Shown here: in pieces, positions 42,767-51,136 of the stretch | Position numbering within the stretch: position 1 is the first letter of the stretch | Layout of the letters: every line of letters begins with the position of its first letter | NCBI RefSeq assembly: GCF_014483895.1 | Contig: NZ_CP059987.1 | Span: 2,542,001-2,606,000, forward strand | Direction of reading: 5' to 3' | Length of the DNA: 64,000 nt | Source of the DNA: Protaetiibacter sp. SSC-01 | Lineage (GTDB): Bacteria > Actinomycetota > Actinomycetes > Actinomycetales > Microbacteriaceae | Notes under the pieces: generated by a model | Databases searched by the model: none | Seen by the model: only the letters and a program-made list of their open reading frames with translations | Told to the model about the DNA's origin: nothing | Position numbers and translations under genes: made by a program

Positions 42767-45217
42767 TCAGGCCCGAGCCGCGCGCACTAGCTGCGGCCAG
42801 TCCTTCGCCTGTGCGATGTGCGCCTCGGTCACCAGCAGGTAGTGCCAGACGCCGAAGGAACGCGAGGCGTTGACGCGCAGGATCCAGGCCTCCGCCGCTG
42901 CCGCCTTCTCCACAACATCGGCGGCGTGCTCATCGCGATCCGACTTGGCTTCGAGCAACCAATGCTCTCCATCGACGACGGCGACGAAGTCCGGGTAGTA
43001 GCGCTGGCCGCTGTCCCGCGTGATCCACGCCTGCCCGCCATCGCGCTGCGTGTAGAGGCGCTGCCACCGCTCGACCTGCTCCCACGAGTCGAGTTTGTGG
43101 GCGAGCGCCCATTCCGCCGTCGCTGAGTCGAACGCGGCGTACTGCTCGATCGAACGCGACCACGGGCCCGCCCACGCACCTTTGCGGAACTCGTCCCACT
43201 TGGACCGCATGTTGGTCGGGCGCATACGGGCCTCCGGGATCTCGACCGGATCCCACGTCCGAGCGGGCCGCGCCATGGCGCCCCTATAGGCGGCTGCCAC
43301 CAGCTCCGTCAGCGCGTCCTCGGCAAGGCTCGCCGTATCGCCGCTCCAGCGATAGTGCTCCCCGCTCGTCACTCCCGCGCCGCGGAGGAATGCATCGACG
43401 AGGTCGTCGAGGCGAGCGAGCTCTGTCAGGTCGGGGGCGACCAGCCCGGTGCGGTCGAGCGCTTCTGCCAGGCGAGCCCGCACTTCCTCCGCCGATATGT
43501 CGACGACCGAGGCGTCGACGGAATCGACCCGCTGCTCACCGACCGTCACCGCGCCTTGGAGGTCGCGCTCAGCGGCCACCGCGATACGCACGAGGCTCAC
43601 GCCGGGTTCCGTCCGGAATCTGCGGCCTCGCGCCTCGACGTCGAGCAGGTCAAGACTCGCGAGGCTGAACGCCGGCGGCCGATAGCTGAGTTCCTCGCGT
43701 GGGAATGGAATCCCAGCGAGGCCGGCGTTGCGGGGCATGGGCGTCGGATGGGTGACGGAATCCGCATCCGACCGCGCCATCCCCTCGGCATCCGACTGGT
43801 CGATCGCGAGAAGGATGTCGGCGAGGCTCACGCCGTCGAGAGACTCGGTCGAGCGCACGGTGATCGTGAGCCCCGCCGGGGCGCTTTCACCCGAGCGCTC
43901 TGCCCCCTCAGCGGCCGCGGACTCAGCCTCGTGGATCTCGACGGTCACCGAGCCGGGGATCCCCCCGCCGGAGCGGTCCCCGACGAGCGACTCCAGAAGG
44001 GCGTCCTTGTTCCTGAGAAGTTCGCGGTATGAGTCGTGCGCCACGATGTCGACCTGATCGATCGCGGGGACTCCCGTACGCTCCCCAAACGGCAGCCGCA
44101 GGCCGCGTCCGAGGATCTGCTCGGTGAGCGTCTCGGAAGCGAGTCGACGGAGGGCCACGATGACGCCGATGTTCTTGACGTCCCACCCTTCCTTGAGCTT
44201 GTTCACCGAAACGATCGCACGCACAGGCGACGTGGGCGCCTCGACCGAGGCGAGGAGTTCGAGCGCTCGATCGGAGGACTCGGATGTGATGAGAAGCACC
44301 GAGTCCTTCTCGGGCAAGTAGTCACGTGACAACGCGTCGGCGGTCTCCTGCGCATGGGCGATGTCCTGGCAGACGACGAAAAGAACCGGGGTGACTCGAG
44401 AGAGCTCTCGTCCGTCGGCATAGGCGTGCCACGACGGTTCCTTGTAGTCACGGAGCCGGACGGCATCCGCAAGCTGGGTCCGTTCGTCGCGGTGGTCGTC
44501 CGAGCGGTACACGATGACGGGGATCTTGACGTAGCCGTCGGCGATGGCGTGTGCCAGTGGGTACCGGAAGACGACCTTGTCCGCCTTGACGTCGGCGGGA
44601 TCCGGCGTGGCCGTGAGGCCCACGATCGCGCGCGCCCGAAGTTCGCGGATGGCGTCCGAGAACGCCTGAGCAGCGGGCCTGTACACGTGGTGCTCGTCCG
44701 CGATCACGACGAGGTCGCGCGCGTCCTGCAAGTGCTCATACAGGGCGCCGCCGATGTACTCGTCTTCCTTGCGGGCGCGCATGGCGCGCTCACCCCTCGG
44801 GCGAAGCAGCATCTGGACGGTGAAGACGTAGAGCTTGAGACGATGCCGATCGTGAAGCGCGTCACCGACGGTGCCGCGCTGGAAGTTGTCCGCCGTGATC
44901 AGCAGGGGCTCGATCGTCGCGCCACTGATGTGCTTCGGGTGGCCAGGGGTGAAGTTAGCGATCGTCTTCTGCTCGATCGTCGAACCCGGGACGACGATCA
45001 AGACATCCCGCACGCCGACGCGAGCCAGATACTCGACGAGCGCCGCCGCGAGGTAGGTCTTGCCGACGCCGGTGGCTAGATCGGCGATGACCTCGCGGCC
45101 TCCACCACGGGCGACTTCGTCGACCAGCGCCCGGAGGGCGGCATGATTAGGGCCACGCAGATCCATTGCGGCCGCTATCTCATCGATGAGCGCGTCATCA
45201 ACGGGCAGCGTTGTCAC
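42767..45217 (-). CDS. Type III restriction endonuclease subunit (helicase-nuclease)
   Basis: The 816-residue Res-like protein has superfamily 2 helicase motifs: Walker A in ADLATGVGKTYLAAALV, Walker B as IADEHH, TATP in GLTATPDPADV, VNKLKEGWDVKNIGVIVAL, and motif VI ILGRGLRLPFG. The C-terminus carries a PD-(D/E)XK nuclease, YYPDFVAVVDGEHWLLEAKSD. It should translocate on DNA with the methyltransferase and cut unmodified DNA. It is shorter than many Res subunits (about 900-1000 residues) but all key motifs are present. Its GTG start overlaps the methyltransferase stop. Codon use is visibly less GC-biased than in the flanking ribosomal genes. Confidence 0.9.
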   Translation of the reverse strand: MTTLPVDDALIDEIAAAMDLRGPNHAALRALVDEVARGGGREVIADLATGVGKTYLAAALVEYLARVGVRDVLIVVPGSTIEQKTIANFTPGHPKHISGATIEPLLITADNFQRGTVGDALHDRHRLKLYVFTVQMLLRPRGERAMRARKEDEYIGGALYEHLQDARDLVVIADEHHVYRPAAQAFSDAIRELRARAIVGLTATPDPADVKADKVVFRYPLAHAIADGYVKIPVIVYRSDDHRDERTQLADAVRLRDYKEPSWHAYADGRELSRVTPVLFVVCQDIAHAQETADALSRDYLPEKDSVLLITSESSDRALELLASVEAPTSPVRAIVSVNKLKEGWDVKNIGVIVALRRLASETLTEQILGRGLRLPFGERTGVPAIDQVDIVAHDSYRELLRNKDALLESLVGDRSGGGIPGSVTVEIHEAESAAAEGAERSGESAPAGLTITVRSTESLDGVSLADILLAIDQSDAEGMARSDADSVTHPTPMPRNAGLAGIPFPREELSYRPPAFSLASLDLLDVEARGRRFRTEPGVSLVRIAVAAERDLQGAVTVGEQRVDSVDASVVDISAEEVRARLAEALDRTGLVAPDLTELARLDDLVDAFLRGAGVTSGEHYRWSGDTASLAEDALTELVAAAYRGAMARPARTWDPVEIPEARMRPTNMRSKWDEFRKGAWAGPWSRSIEQYAAFDSATAEWALAHKLDSWEQVERWQRLYTQRDGGQAWITRDSGQRYYPDFVAVVDGEHWLLEAKSDRDEHAADVVEKAAAAEAWILRVNASRSFGVWHYLLVTEAHIAQAKDWPQLVRAARA

Positions 45218-46833
45218 CGACCCACTCCACTCACTTCAAGGCCGCTCGGGTAGCGGACGATGCGGCTCCCCGGGGCGGCCGCCCGGAGGGCCTCCCTGGC
45301 ACCGGGCGCAACCATCGGAGCAGCGAGCAGCAGCAGCTCGTCGTCCCCTAGGGCAGAGACGAGCGATGAAACGAGTCCCTCGTCCGCGACGCCACGGACG
45401 ACCGCCAGCCGAGAGCGCCCCTTGGTTCCGATCAACTGCGCGTGGTCGATAGCCGGATCCGCGTCGAGTCGATATCCGAGTTGCGCGGCGACCGACCGCT
45501 CGAGGCGCCCCGGCTCGGCGCTCAGATCGACCACGGTGGCCGTCTGCTGCTCGCTCTGGACGACCTGGACGACGGGTTGTGCCACTCGAATCTCAGTGAA
45601 GCCGCCCCCACCGAGCCACCCGGTCGATCCGGTGACACCTCCCGCGTCAGCACCGTCCACGACTTTCTGTAGACGCGGACGCGTAAACGACTGCACAGTC
45701 GACTCCTGCTGCTCGACGGTCACCCAGCGGCGCCGCATCTTGTGGGCCACGGCCGCGGTCGTGCCGGATCCAGCGAAGGCGTCCAGGACGATGTCGCCTG
45801 GGTTGCTTCCCACCTGGATCACACGTTCGATCAGGCGCTCAGGCTTGGGCGTCGAGAAGGGCACTGCGCCCGGGAACATAGCCACGAGTTCGGCCTTGCC
45901 CGTTCCCGTGGTGCCTACCTCGGCATGCGTCCACCAGGTGTTCGGCACAAGGCCGGCCTGCACCTCGGCGAGGAACTTCTTGATGCGAGGCACCCCATCC
46001 CCAGCGCCGAAGGTGATGCGGTTGTCAGCGAGCATCTCCTCGTAGCGGTCTCGAGTGAACAGCCAACAACGACCGGGCGGCGGATCAATGGGCCGACCTG
46101 ACGGGGACACGATCGTGTAGAACTGCGCTGAACGGCGCCCTTTCTCCGCCTTGGCGTGCATCGGCGTGGACTGCCACGGTCCGCGAGGATCGTGGTCGGG
46201 ATTCGAGTACCGGGCGAGCTGCTCGTCAGTACTGGGAAGGACATTGCGAACGGCTTTCCAGTCGCTCCCGTACGGCGCATAGACGAGGATCGAGTCGTTG
46301 CTCGTGGAGATCGCCGTCCGATTCTCTCGCGTATGCGTCTTCTGCCATACGATCGTCGCGACATAAGCACTTCGCCCGAAGACCTCGTCCATGAGCACTT
46401 TGCAGTAGGCCAGTTCGGCGTCGTCGAGGTGCACCCAAACGGACCCATCGGGGGCAAGCAAATCGCGGATGGCTTCGAGTCGCTGCCGCATCATGCTCAA
46501 CCACACCGAGTGCTCGAGAGCGTCGTCGTAGTGCTCGAAGGCCTGCCCCGTATTGAAGGGCGGGTCGATGTAGACGAGCTTCACTTTGCCGCGGTAGACA
46601 TCCGCGTACTCGGGGATTCGGGCAAGCGAGCGCATCGCATCCAGTCCGTCGCCACGAATGAGCAGGTTGTCCGTCGGGGCACCAGTGGCGTCGCCGACGA
46701 GACTCACCGGGTCGAGAAGGCGGACCTCGCGCGCGCGCCAGTCGTCAGGATCGACCCACCGGTAGCCGCCCGCGCCGTCGGAGATCAGCGCCTTCTCCTT
46801 GTTGGCCCACGAGAGCGTGAGGCGACCACTCAC
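45214..46833 (-). CDS. Type III DNA methyltransferase (Mod, beta-class)
   Basis: The 539-residue modification subunit has catalytic motif IV DPPFNTG at residues 90-96 and the AdoMet-binding motif I DAFAGSGTT near 351. This IV-then-I order is that of beta-class N6-adenine/N4-cytosine methyltransferases such as type III Mod proteins. VHLDDAELAYCKVLMDEVFG and the region between the motifs hold the target-recognition part. It provides sequence specificity for the Mod-Res complex and protects host DNA. The specificity cannot be read from sequence. It is the first gene of the unit and divergent from a small XRE regulator. Confidence 0.92.
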   Translation of the reverse strand: MSGRLTLSWANKEKALISDGAGGYRWVDPDDWRAREVRLLDPVSLVGDATGAPTDNLLIRGDGLDAMRSLARIPEYADVYRGKVKLVYIDPPFNTGQAFEHYDDALEHSVWLSMMRQRLEAIRDLLAPDGSVWVHLDDAELAYCKVLMDEVFGRSAYVATIVWQKTHTRENRTAISTSNDSILVYAPYGSDWKAVRNVLPSTDEQLARYSNPDHDPRGPWQSTPMHAKAEKGRRSAQFYTIVSPSGRPIDPPPGRCWLFTRDRYEEMLADNRITFGAGDGVPRIKKFLAEVQAGLVPNTWWTHAEVGTTGTGKAELVAMFPGAVPFSTPKPERLIERVIQVGSNPGDIVLDAFAGSGTTAAVAHKMRRRWVTVEQQESTVQSFTRPRLQKVVDGADAGGVTGSTGWLGGGGFTEIRVAQPVVQVVQSEQQTATVVDLSAEPGRLERSVAAQLGYRLDADPAIDHAQLIGTKGRSRLAVVRGVADEGLVSSLVSALGDDELLLLAAPMVAPGAREALRAAAPGSRIVRYPSGLEVSGVGR

Positions 46834-46885
46834 TCGGTCGCCTCCTCTCGGGTTGCGGGCGCCGGACCGCCTCGCGTCATTCAGA

Positions 46886-46910
46886 GTACAAGTACCCGGT
46901 GACCTTCACC
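46886..46910. promoter_or_regulatory. Inverted repeats between the Mod gene and the XRE regulator
   Basis: The 113-base divergent region contains GTAC-AA-GTAC (46886-46895) and GGTGA-CCT-TCACC (46898-46910), separated by two bases. Such paired small palindromes are typical of controller-protein boxes. The adjacent XRE protein is the natural candidate binder. No experimental support. Confidence 0.4.
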
Positions 46911-46946
46911 CTGGCACAAGCCACCGGGCGCGCCGAGGCTTGACCA

Positions 46947-47222
46947 GTGCCCCGAGTGCCCTCCGACGCCGCCACCCACATCGGTGCGCTGATCTCTGCG
47001 GAGCGGCTGAGGATCGGGATGACGCAGGACCAGCTCGCGGCCGCGAGCGGTATCGACTCCTCCAACATCCGCGCGTACGAGAACGGACGGGCCATGCCGA
47101 GCATCCAGACGCTCGTCCGCCTGGCGGAGGGGCTGGGCGGCTCGCCGGCCGAGCTGCTCGTCGGACTGCGTTCCGACATGTTCCCGGTTGCGCTCGAGGA
47201 CCGGCGTCGTCGGGCGGGTTGA
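46947..47222 (+). CDS. Small XRE-family HTH regulator
   Basis: The 91-residue protein is mostly an HTH: IGALISAERLRIGMTQDQLAAASGIDSSNIRAYENGRAMPSIQT, with a short tail. Size and position resemble controller proteins of restriction systems, which delay restriction until methylation is complete. It is divergent from the type III mod gene and upstream of the toxin-antitoxin pair, so it could regulate either. The start is GTG; no strong binding site is seen. Confidence 0.85.
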   Translation: MPRVPSDAATHIGALISAERLRIGMTQDQLAAASGIDSSNIRAYENGRAMPSIQTLVRLAEGLGGSPAELLVGLRSDMFPVALEDRRRRAG

Positions 47223-47233
47223 AGGCAATAGAA

Positions 47234-47265
47234 GCCTGCGATCGGCCCGAATTCAGGCCTATGCT
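47234..47265 (+). promoter_or_regulatory. Toxin-antitoxin promoter with GCCTG/CAGGC inverted repeat
   Basis: TATGCT (47260-47265) lies seven bases before the antitoxin ATG, the spacing of a leaderless actinobacterial promoter. GCCTG (47234-47238) and CAGGC (47254-47258) form an inverted repeat overlapping the promoter, where antitoxin autoregulation would act. No convincing -35 is present. Confidence 0.5.
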
Positions 47266-47271
47266 GTGCTC

Positions 47272-47556
47272 ATGCAGACCCTGCCCATCTCCAAGGTGAA
47301 GGACAAGCTCAACGACTTCGTCGACTCCGTGGCGATGACCCACGACCAGGTGACGATCACCAAGAACGGATCACCGGCAGCGGTGCTCATCGGCATCGAC
47401 GAGTGGGAGTCCCTTCAGGAGACGCTGTTCTGGCTCTCTCGGCCGGGTGTGCTCGACGACGTCGCCGAGGCGCGGCGTGAGCTCGCAGAGGGGCGGACCT
47501 CCAGCGAGGATGAGATCCGCGCCGAGTTCGGCGTGCCCCGTCGGCAGACGCGGTGA
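47272..47556 (+). CDS. Phd/YefM-type antitoxin
   Basis: The 94-residue antitoxin begins TLPISKVKDKLNDFVDSVAMTHDQVTITKNGSPAAVLIGIDEWESL, the Phd/YefM DNA-binding fold, followed by a C-terminal helix that would wrap the toxin. It should repress its own promoter and neutralise the RelE-type toxin encoded next. ATG at 47272 is immediately downstream of a -10 element, so the mRNA is probably leaderless. Its stop overlaps the toxin GTG start. Confidence 0.92.
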   Translation: MQTLPISKVKDKLNDFVDSVAMTHDQVTITKNGSPAAVLIGIDEWESLQETLFWLSRPGVLDDVAEARRELAEGRTSSEDEIRAEFGVPRRQTR

Positions 47557-47828
47557 CGGACGAGAGCCACCGGGTCGAGTTCGCGGGCACCGCGAAGCGC
47601 GACCTGCGCGGGGTGCCGCCGCGCATCGTCCCGGCGATCATCGAGTTCGTCTACGGCGATCTGGCGCGAACGCCCCGACGCGTGGGCAAACCCCTCCAGC
47701 GAGAACTCGAGGGGCTCTGGGGTGCGCGCCGCGGCCCCTACCGGATCATCTACGAGATCGTCGACGAGAAGCTCGTCGTCCTGGTGATCCACGTCGACCA
47801 TCGGGCAGACGTCTACCGGCCCCGCTGA
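47553..47828 (+). CDS. RelE/ParE superfamily toxin
   Basis: The 91-residue toxin has the RelE fold pattern: HRVEFAGTAKRDLRGVP, VGKPLQRELEGLWGARRGPYRIIYEIVDEKLVVLVIHVDHRADVYR. The GLWGARRGPYRIIYEI core with its arginines fits mRNA-cleaving RelE toxins on the ribosome. GTG overlaps the antitoxin stop, as usual for such pairs. It converges with nusG, and the nusG terminator lies between them. Together with the restriction system it could stabilise the inserted segment. Confidence 0.92.
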   Translation: MTDESHRVEFAGTAKRDLRGVPPRIVPAIIEFVYGDLARTPRRVGKPLQRELEGLWGARRGPYRIIYEIVDEKLVVLVIHVDHRADVYRPR

Positions 47829-47843
47829 CATCACCCGAGTGCA

Positions 47844-47902
47844 CGAAAGGCCGGGCGCTCACGCGCGGCCGGCCTTTCGCATGTGCGGCGGATGATCGCC
47901 GC
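47844..47902 (-). terminator. Two-hairpin terminator block after nusG
   Basis: The minus strand after the nusG stop holds a GCGGCG/CGCCGC hairpin (47902-47885) and a long CGAAAGGCCGG/CCGGCCTTTCG hairpin (47879-47844). The first 36 bases differ from the block after rplA at only three positions, and the distance to the stop codon is the same. It should end the secE-nusG transcript and the converging toxin transcript. Confidence 0.8.
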
Positions 47903-47909
47903 GCCAGAC

Positions 47910-48854
47910 TTACAGCTTCGTGACCTGGTCGAACGACAGCTCGACGGGGGTCTCGCGCTCGAAGAGCGAGACGAGCACGGTGAGCTTGCCGCTCTCGGGC
48001 TTGATCTCGGAGATCGTGCCGGGAAGGCCCGCGAACGAACCCTCCTTGATGGTGATCGTCTCGCCGACCTCGAAGTCGACCTCGGCCGGGATGACGCGCG
48101 GCGCGGCCTTGCCTCCCTTCGCAGCGGCGGCGCCCTTGACCGGGGCCTCCACGACCTGCACGAGGCTCTTCAGCATGTTGAAGGCCTCCTCGAAGCGGAG
48201 GGGCGTCGGGTTGTGCGAGTTGCCGACGAAGCCCGTGACGCCCGGCGTGTGACGCACGACCGACCACGAGTCCTCGTTGAGGTCCATGCGCACGAGCACG
48301 TAGCCCGGGATGCGCACGCGGTTGACGAGCTTGCGCTGGCCGTTCTTGATCTCGACCACGTCCTCCATCGGGACCTGGACCTCGTAGATGTAGTCCTCCA
48401 TCGCCATCGACTGGCGGCGGGACTCGATGTTCTGCTTCACGCGCTTCTCGAAGCCGGCGTACGAGTGGATGACGTACCACTTGCCGAGCTTCGCGCGCAG
48501 CTCGGCGCGGAACTCCTCGTAGGGGTCGACCTCGGCCTCTTCGTCCTCGTCGTCCTCCTCCTCGTCCTCGGCCGCGGCCGCAGCGGCGTCCGCCTCCTCG
48601 GGCGAGTCGATGTCGAGGGCGTCGTCGACGATCGCGTCGGCCTCGGGGTCGGATGCCGCCTCGAGCGCGTCGAGCGCGCTCTCGAGACCGGCCTCGACAT
48701 CCGAGTCCTCGTCGACGATGTGGATCGCGCGGTGCTCGGCGGACTCGCTGGCGGCCTCCTCGGATGCGAGGACGTTGCCCTCCTGGGCCTCGTCCTCCTC
48801 GGAGGACTGCTCGGCTGCGGTCGCGAGGTCGATGTCGCGCTCTTCTGAAGTCAC
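47910..48854 (-). CDS. nusG: Transcription termination/antitermination factor NusG
   Basis: The 314-residue NusG has a long acidic N-terminal extension (about residues 1-120, with [20 protein letters not shown]) typical of actinobacterial forms. The NGN domain follows ([56 protein letters not shown]), then a KOW domain ([21 protein letters not shown]). It binds RNA polymerase and couples it to Rho or the ribosome. It lies downstream of secE. The usual next gene, rplK, has been moved about 6.3 kb away, and here the transcript ends at two hairpins. Confidence 0.97.
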   Translation of the reverse strand: MTSEERDIDLATAAEQSSEEDEAQEGNVLASEEAASESAEHRAIHIVDEDSDVEAGLESALDALEAASDPEADAIVDDALDIDSPEEADAAAAAAEDEEEDDEDEEAEVDPYEEFRAELRAKLGKWYVIHSYAGFEKRVKQNIESRRQSMAMEDYIYEVQVPMEDVVEIKNGQRKLVNRVRIPGYVLVRMDLNEDSWSVVRHTPGVTGFVGNSHNPTPLRFEEAFNMLKSLVQVVEAPVKGAAAAKGGKAAPRVIPAEVDFEVGETITIKEGSFAGLPGTISEIKPESGKLTVLVSLFERETPVELSFDQVTKL

Positions 48855-48894
48855 GGTGAGTAGTTCTTTCCTTGTGGGGATGAGCTGCCGGGGG

Positions 48895-49176
48895 TCAGCT
48901 GCTGAACGTGTCGTCGCCGAACGCCCAGGTCACGATCCAGCTGAAGAGCTGGTCGAGGCCCCAGACGAGGCCCATCATGATGACCACGAACACGAGCACG
49001 ACGCCCGTGAATCGCAGCAGCTCGCGGCGGGTCGGGGTGACGACCTTCCGGAGCTCGGCGATGACCTGGCGGATGAAGAGAGCGATCCGCGCGAACGGAT
49101 TGCGTCGCTCGGCGCGCTCGCGCTTGGCGTTCGCGACGACGTCCTCGCTGGGCTCGTCGATCACCTTGCGTGCCAC
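48895..49176 (-). CDS. secE: Preprotein translocase subunit SecE
   Basis: The 93-residue protein stabilises SecY in the Sec translocon. It starts [20 protein letters not shown], then has [31 protein letters not shown], the SecE amphipathic helix, and one transmembrane helix ([16 protein letters not shown]). GTG at 49176 has AAAGGG upstream; a form starting at 49218 would begin beside the tRNA gene. The order tRNA-Trp, secE, nusG is conserved in actinobacteria. Confidence 0.96.
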   Translation of the reverse strand: MARKVIDEPSEDVVANAKRERAERRNPFARIALFIRQVIAELRKVVTPTRRELLRFTGVVLVFVVIMMGLVWGLDQLFSWIVTWAFGDDTFSS

Positions 49177-49228
49177 TCTCACTACCCTTTCGGCCGGCGA
49201 TCCCGCGTGCTCTCGCACGAGGGATTCG

Positions 49229-49301
49229 CAGGGCGGACAGGACTCGAACCTGCAACCTGCGGTTTTGGAGACCGCTGCTCTACCAATTGAGCCACCGCCC
49301 T
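49229..49301 (-). tRNA. trpT: tRNA-Trp (anticodon CCA)
   Basis: On the minus strand the acceptor AGGGCGG pairs with CCGCCCT. The D-arm is GGCTCAATTGGTAGAGC, the anticodon loop GTCTCCAAAAC gives CCA, and GGTTCGAGTCC is the T-arm. CCA is not encoded. It lies 52 bases upstream of secE. A -10-like TATGCT at 49381-49376 lies about 75 bases upstream. Confidence 0.97.
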
Positions 49302-49430
49302 ATGTCGCCTGCTTCCCGCATCCTCCTGCCGCCTTCCGGGCATGCCGAAGACTGGGGTTCGAGGCAACCTGCACAAGCATACGGCATCCTCCGCCGAGCG
49401 CTCGCCCCCGGTGCCCCTGCCCCTCCGCTC

Positions 49431-49501
49431 CGATCGCTGACCGGTCGGTTTCTGGCCTCAAACGGCGGGAATGGGGCCAGAAACCGACCAGTCAGCGATC
49501 G
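49431..49501. repeat. 71-bp palindromic repeat, family C copy 1
   Basis: CGATCGCTGACCGGTCGGTT and its near-complement form 27-bp arms with one mismatch around a 17-base centre. Three more copies lie at 55331-55391, 56412-56480 and 59992-60054. It lies between the tRNA-Trp promoter and the 3' end of the LysR gene, 21 bases after the latter. Confidence 0.88.
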
Positions 49502-49521
49502 AAACGTCAGCGCGGGCAGGG

Positions 49522-50418
49522 TCAGCGGGGGCGGAGGGATGCGCGCGCGGCGGCGATGACGGATGCCGCGACCGCGTCGAGGGCCGCCGAGCGCAGGTTC
49601 CACTGCTGCCAGTAGAGCGGCACGCGCACGCCGGGGCCGCCGGGGGCGAGCTCGACGAAGGTGCCGGGGGCGGCATCCGCGAGCTGCGATTCGAGCAGCA
49701 TGCCCCAGCCGAGGCCGAGCTCGATCGCCCGCAGGAAGTCGGCCGAGCCCGACACGTAGTGCCGCGGCGGGTCGAGCCTGCGTCGGGAGGCGCGGCGCAG
49801 GAACCGCGTCTGCAGCTCGTCGTCGTGGTCGAAGTCGACGACGGGCGCGAGGGCGAGGGATGCCGCGTCGGCGCCGCCGGGGAACCAGCGTGCGGCGAAG
49901 TCCCGGCTCGCGGCCGGGTGATACACGAGCACCCCGAGCGGCGTGACGCTGCAGCCCGGCACGGGCTCGGCCTGCGACGTGACGGCCGCCATGACGCGGC
50001 CCGAGGCGAGCAGGGCGGCGGTGCGGTCCTGGTCCTCGCGGTGCAGGTCGACGACGATGCGGTTCGCGGTGCACGCCTCGGCGATCGCCGGCAGGAACCA
50101 GCTCGTGAGCGAGTCGGCGTTGACGGCGAGGGGCACGGTCGTGAACCCCTCCCCCGCGCCGTCGAGGCGGAGCGCGGATGCGGCATCCGTCTCGAGGAGG
50201 GCGATGTCGCGCGCGAGCCGCACGAGGATCTCGCCCGACTCGGTGGCCCGCACGGGCTTCGTGCGCTCGACGAGCACGCGGCCGAGCTGCGTCTCGAGCG
50301 ACTTGATGCGCTGGCTCACGGCGGACGGCGTGACGTTGAGGGCGCGTGCGGCCGCGTCGAAGGTGCCCGCGTCGACGACGGCGCGGAGCGTGGCGAGCAG
50401 ATCCCGGTCGAGATTCAT
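49522..50418 (-). CDS. lysG: LysR-type regulator, ArgP/LysG group
   Basis: The 298-residue regulator has an N-terminal HTH (LLATLRAVVDAGTFDAAARALNVTPSAVSQRIKSLE) and an effector-binding domain with PLAVNADSLTSWFLPAIAEA, the ArgP/LysG signature region. It should activate the divergent LysE-type exporter when lysine or arginine accumulates. The ATG at 50418 is the standard LysR start; a longer form lacks support. The 73-base divergent region holds AATGCTTCTTGAGAATCC, a possible LysR binding region. Confidence 0.9.
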   Translation of the reverse strand: MNLDRDLLATLRAVVDAGTFDAAARALNVTPSAVSQRIKSLETQLGRVLVERTKPVRATESGEILVRLARDIALLETDAASALRLDGAGEGFTTVPLAVNADSLTSWFLPAIAEACTANRIVVDLHREDQDRTAALLASGRVMAAVTSQAEPVPGCSVTPLGVLVYHPAASRDFAARWFPGGADAASLALAPVVDFDHDDELQTRFLRRASRRRLDPPRHYVSGSADFLRAIELGLGWGMLLESQLADAAPGTFVELAPGGPGVRVPLYWQQWNLRSAALDAVAASVIAAARASLRPR

Positions 50419-50491
50419 CTGAAGCGAGGCTAATGCTTCTTGAGAATCCTGAACTGGATTGATGTCGGCCGGAGGCCTAGCGTCGTGACTC

Positions 50492-51136
50492 GTGACCACA
50501 TCCGCTGCCCTCGCCGCCGCCTTCGCGGGGTTCGCCCTCGGCCTCTCGCTCATCGTGGCGATCGGGGCCCAGAACGCGTTCGTGCTGCGTCAGGGCATCC
50601 GCAAGCAGCACGTGCTCGCGATCGTCGCACTGTGCGCGCTCTCCGACATCGTGCTCATGCTGCTGAGCATCGCCGGCACGGGCGCCGTGCTCGCCGCGGT
50701 GCCGTGGATCATGACGGCCGTGCGCATCGGCGGCGCCGTCTTCCTCGTCTTCTACGGCGTGCACGCGGCCCGCCGCGCGCTGTGGCCGAAGGGCGAGGTG
50801 CTCACGGTCGACGCGGCCCCGGATGCGGCGGCCCGGCGCCGCTCCCTCGCCGCCGCCGTCACGACGTGCCTCGCCGTCACGTGGCTCAACCCGCACGTGT
50901 ACCTCGACATGGCGATCGTCGGCACCCTCGCGAACGGCCACGGCGACGCCCGCTGGCTCTTCGGGGCGGGCATGGGCGCGGCATCCGTGCTGTGGTTCAC
51001 GACGCTCGGCTTCGGGGCGCGCGCGCTCGCACCCGTCTTCGCGCGGCCCGTCGCGTGGCGCGTGCTCGACGGAGCGATCGCGCTCGTCATGCTCACGCTC
51101 GCGTTCTTCGTCGCGCTCCCCCTCGTCACGGGCTGA
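50492..51136 (+). CDS. lysE: LysE/ArgO family basic amino acid exporter
   Basis: The 214-residue membrane protein has about six helices and the LysE hallmark SLIVAIGAQNAFVLRQGIRKQHVLAIVALCALSD. AVTWLNPHVYLDMAIVGTLA and LWFTTLGFGARALAPVF are also conserved in LysE/ArgO. It exports lysine and/or arginine. It is divergent from its likely activator gene. The start is GTG with GGAGG 16 bases upstream, so a leaderless or atypical start is possible. A family B repeat begins directly after the stop codon. Confidence 0.93.
   Translation: MTTSAALAAAFAGFALGLSLIVAIGAQNAFVLRQGIRKQHVLAIVALCALSDIVLMLLSIAGTGAVLAAVPWIMTAVRIGGAVFLVFYGVHAARRALWPKGEVLTVDAAPDAAARRRSLAAAVTTCLAVTWLNPHVYLDMAIVGTLANGHGDARWLFGAGMGAASVLWFTTLGFGARALAPVFARPVAWRVLDGAIALVMLTLAFFVALPLVTG

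Noticed and set aside
42767-46833. Type I restriction or Dnd/BREX-type system
   Set aside because: No specificity subunit or system-specific genes; a Mod with motif order IV-I followed by a Res with SF2 motifs and a C-terminal PD-(D/E)XK nuclease is a type III pair.
49302-49430. Additional tRNA genes beside tRNA-Trp
   Set aside because: No further cloverleaf-like sequence with a conserved T-arm was found in this gap.
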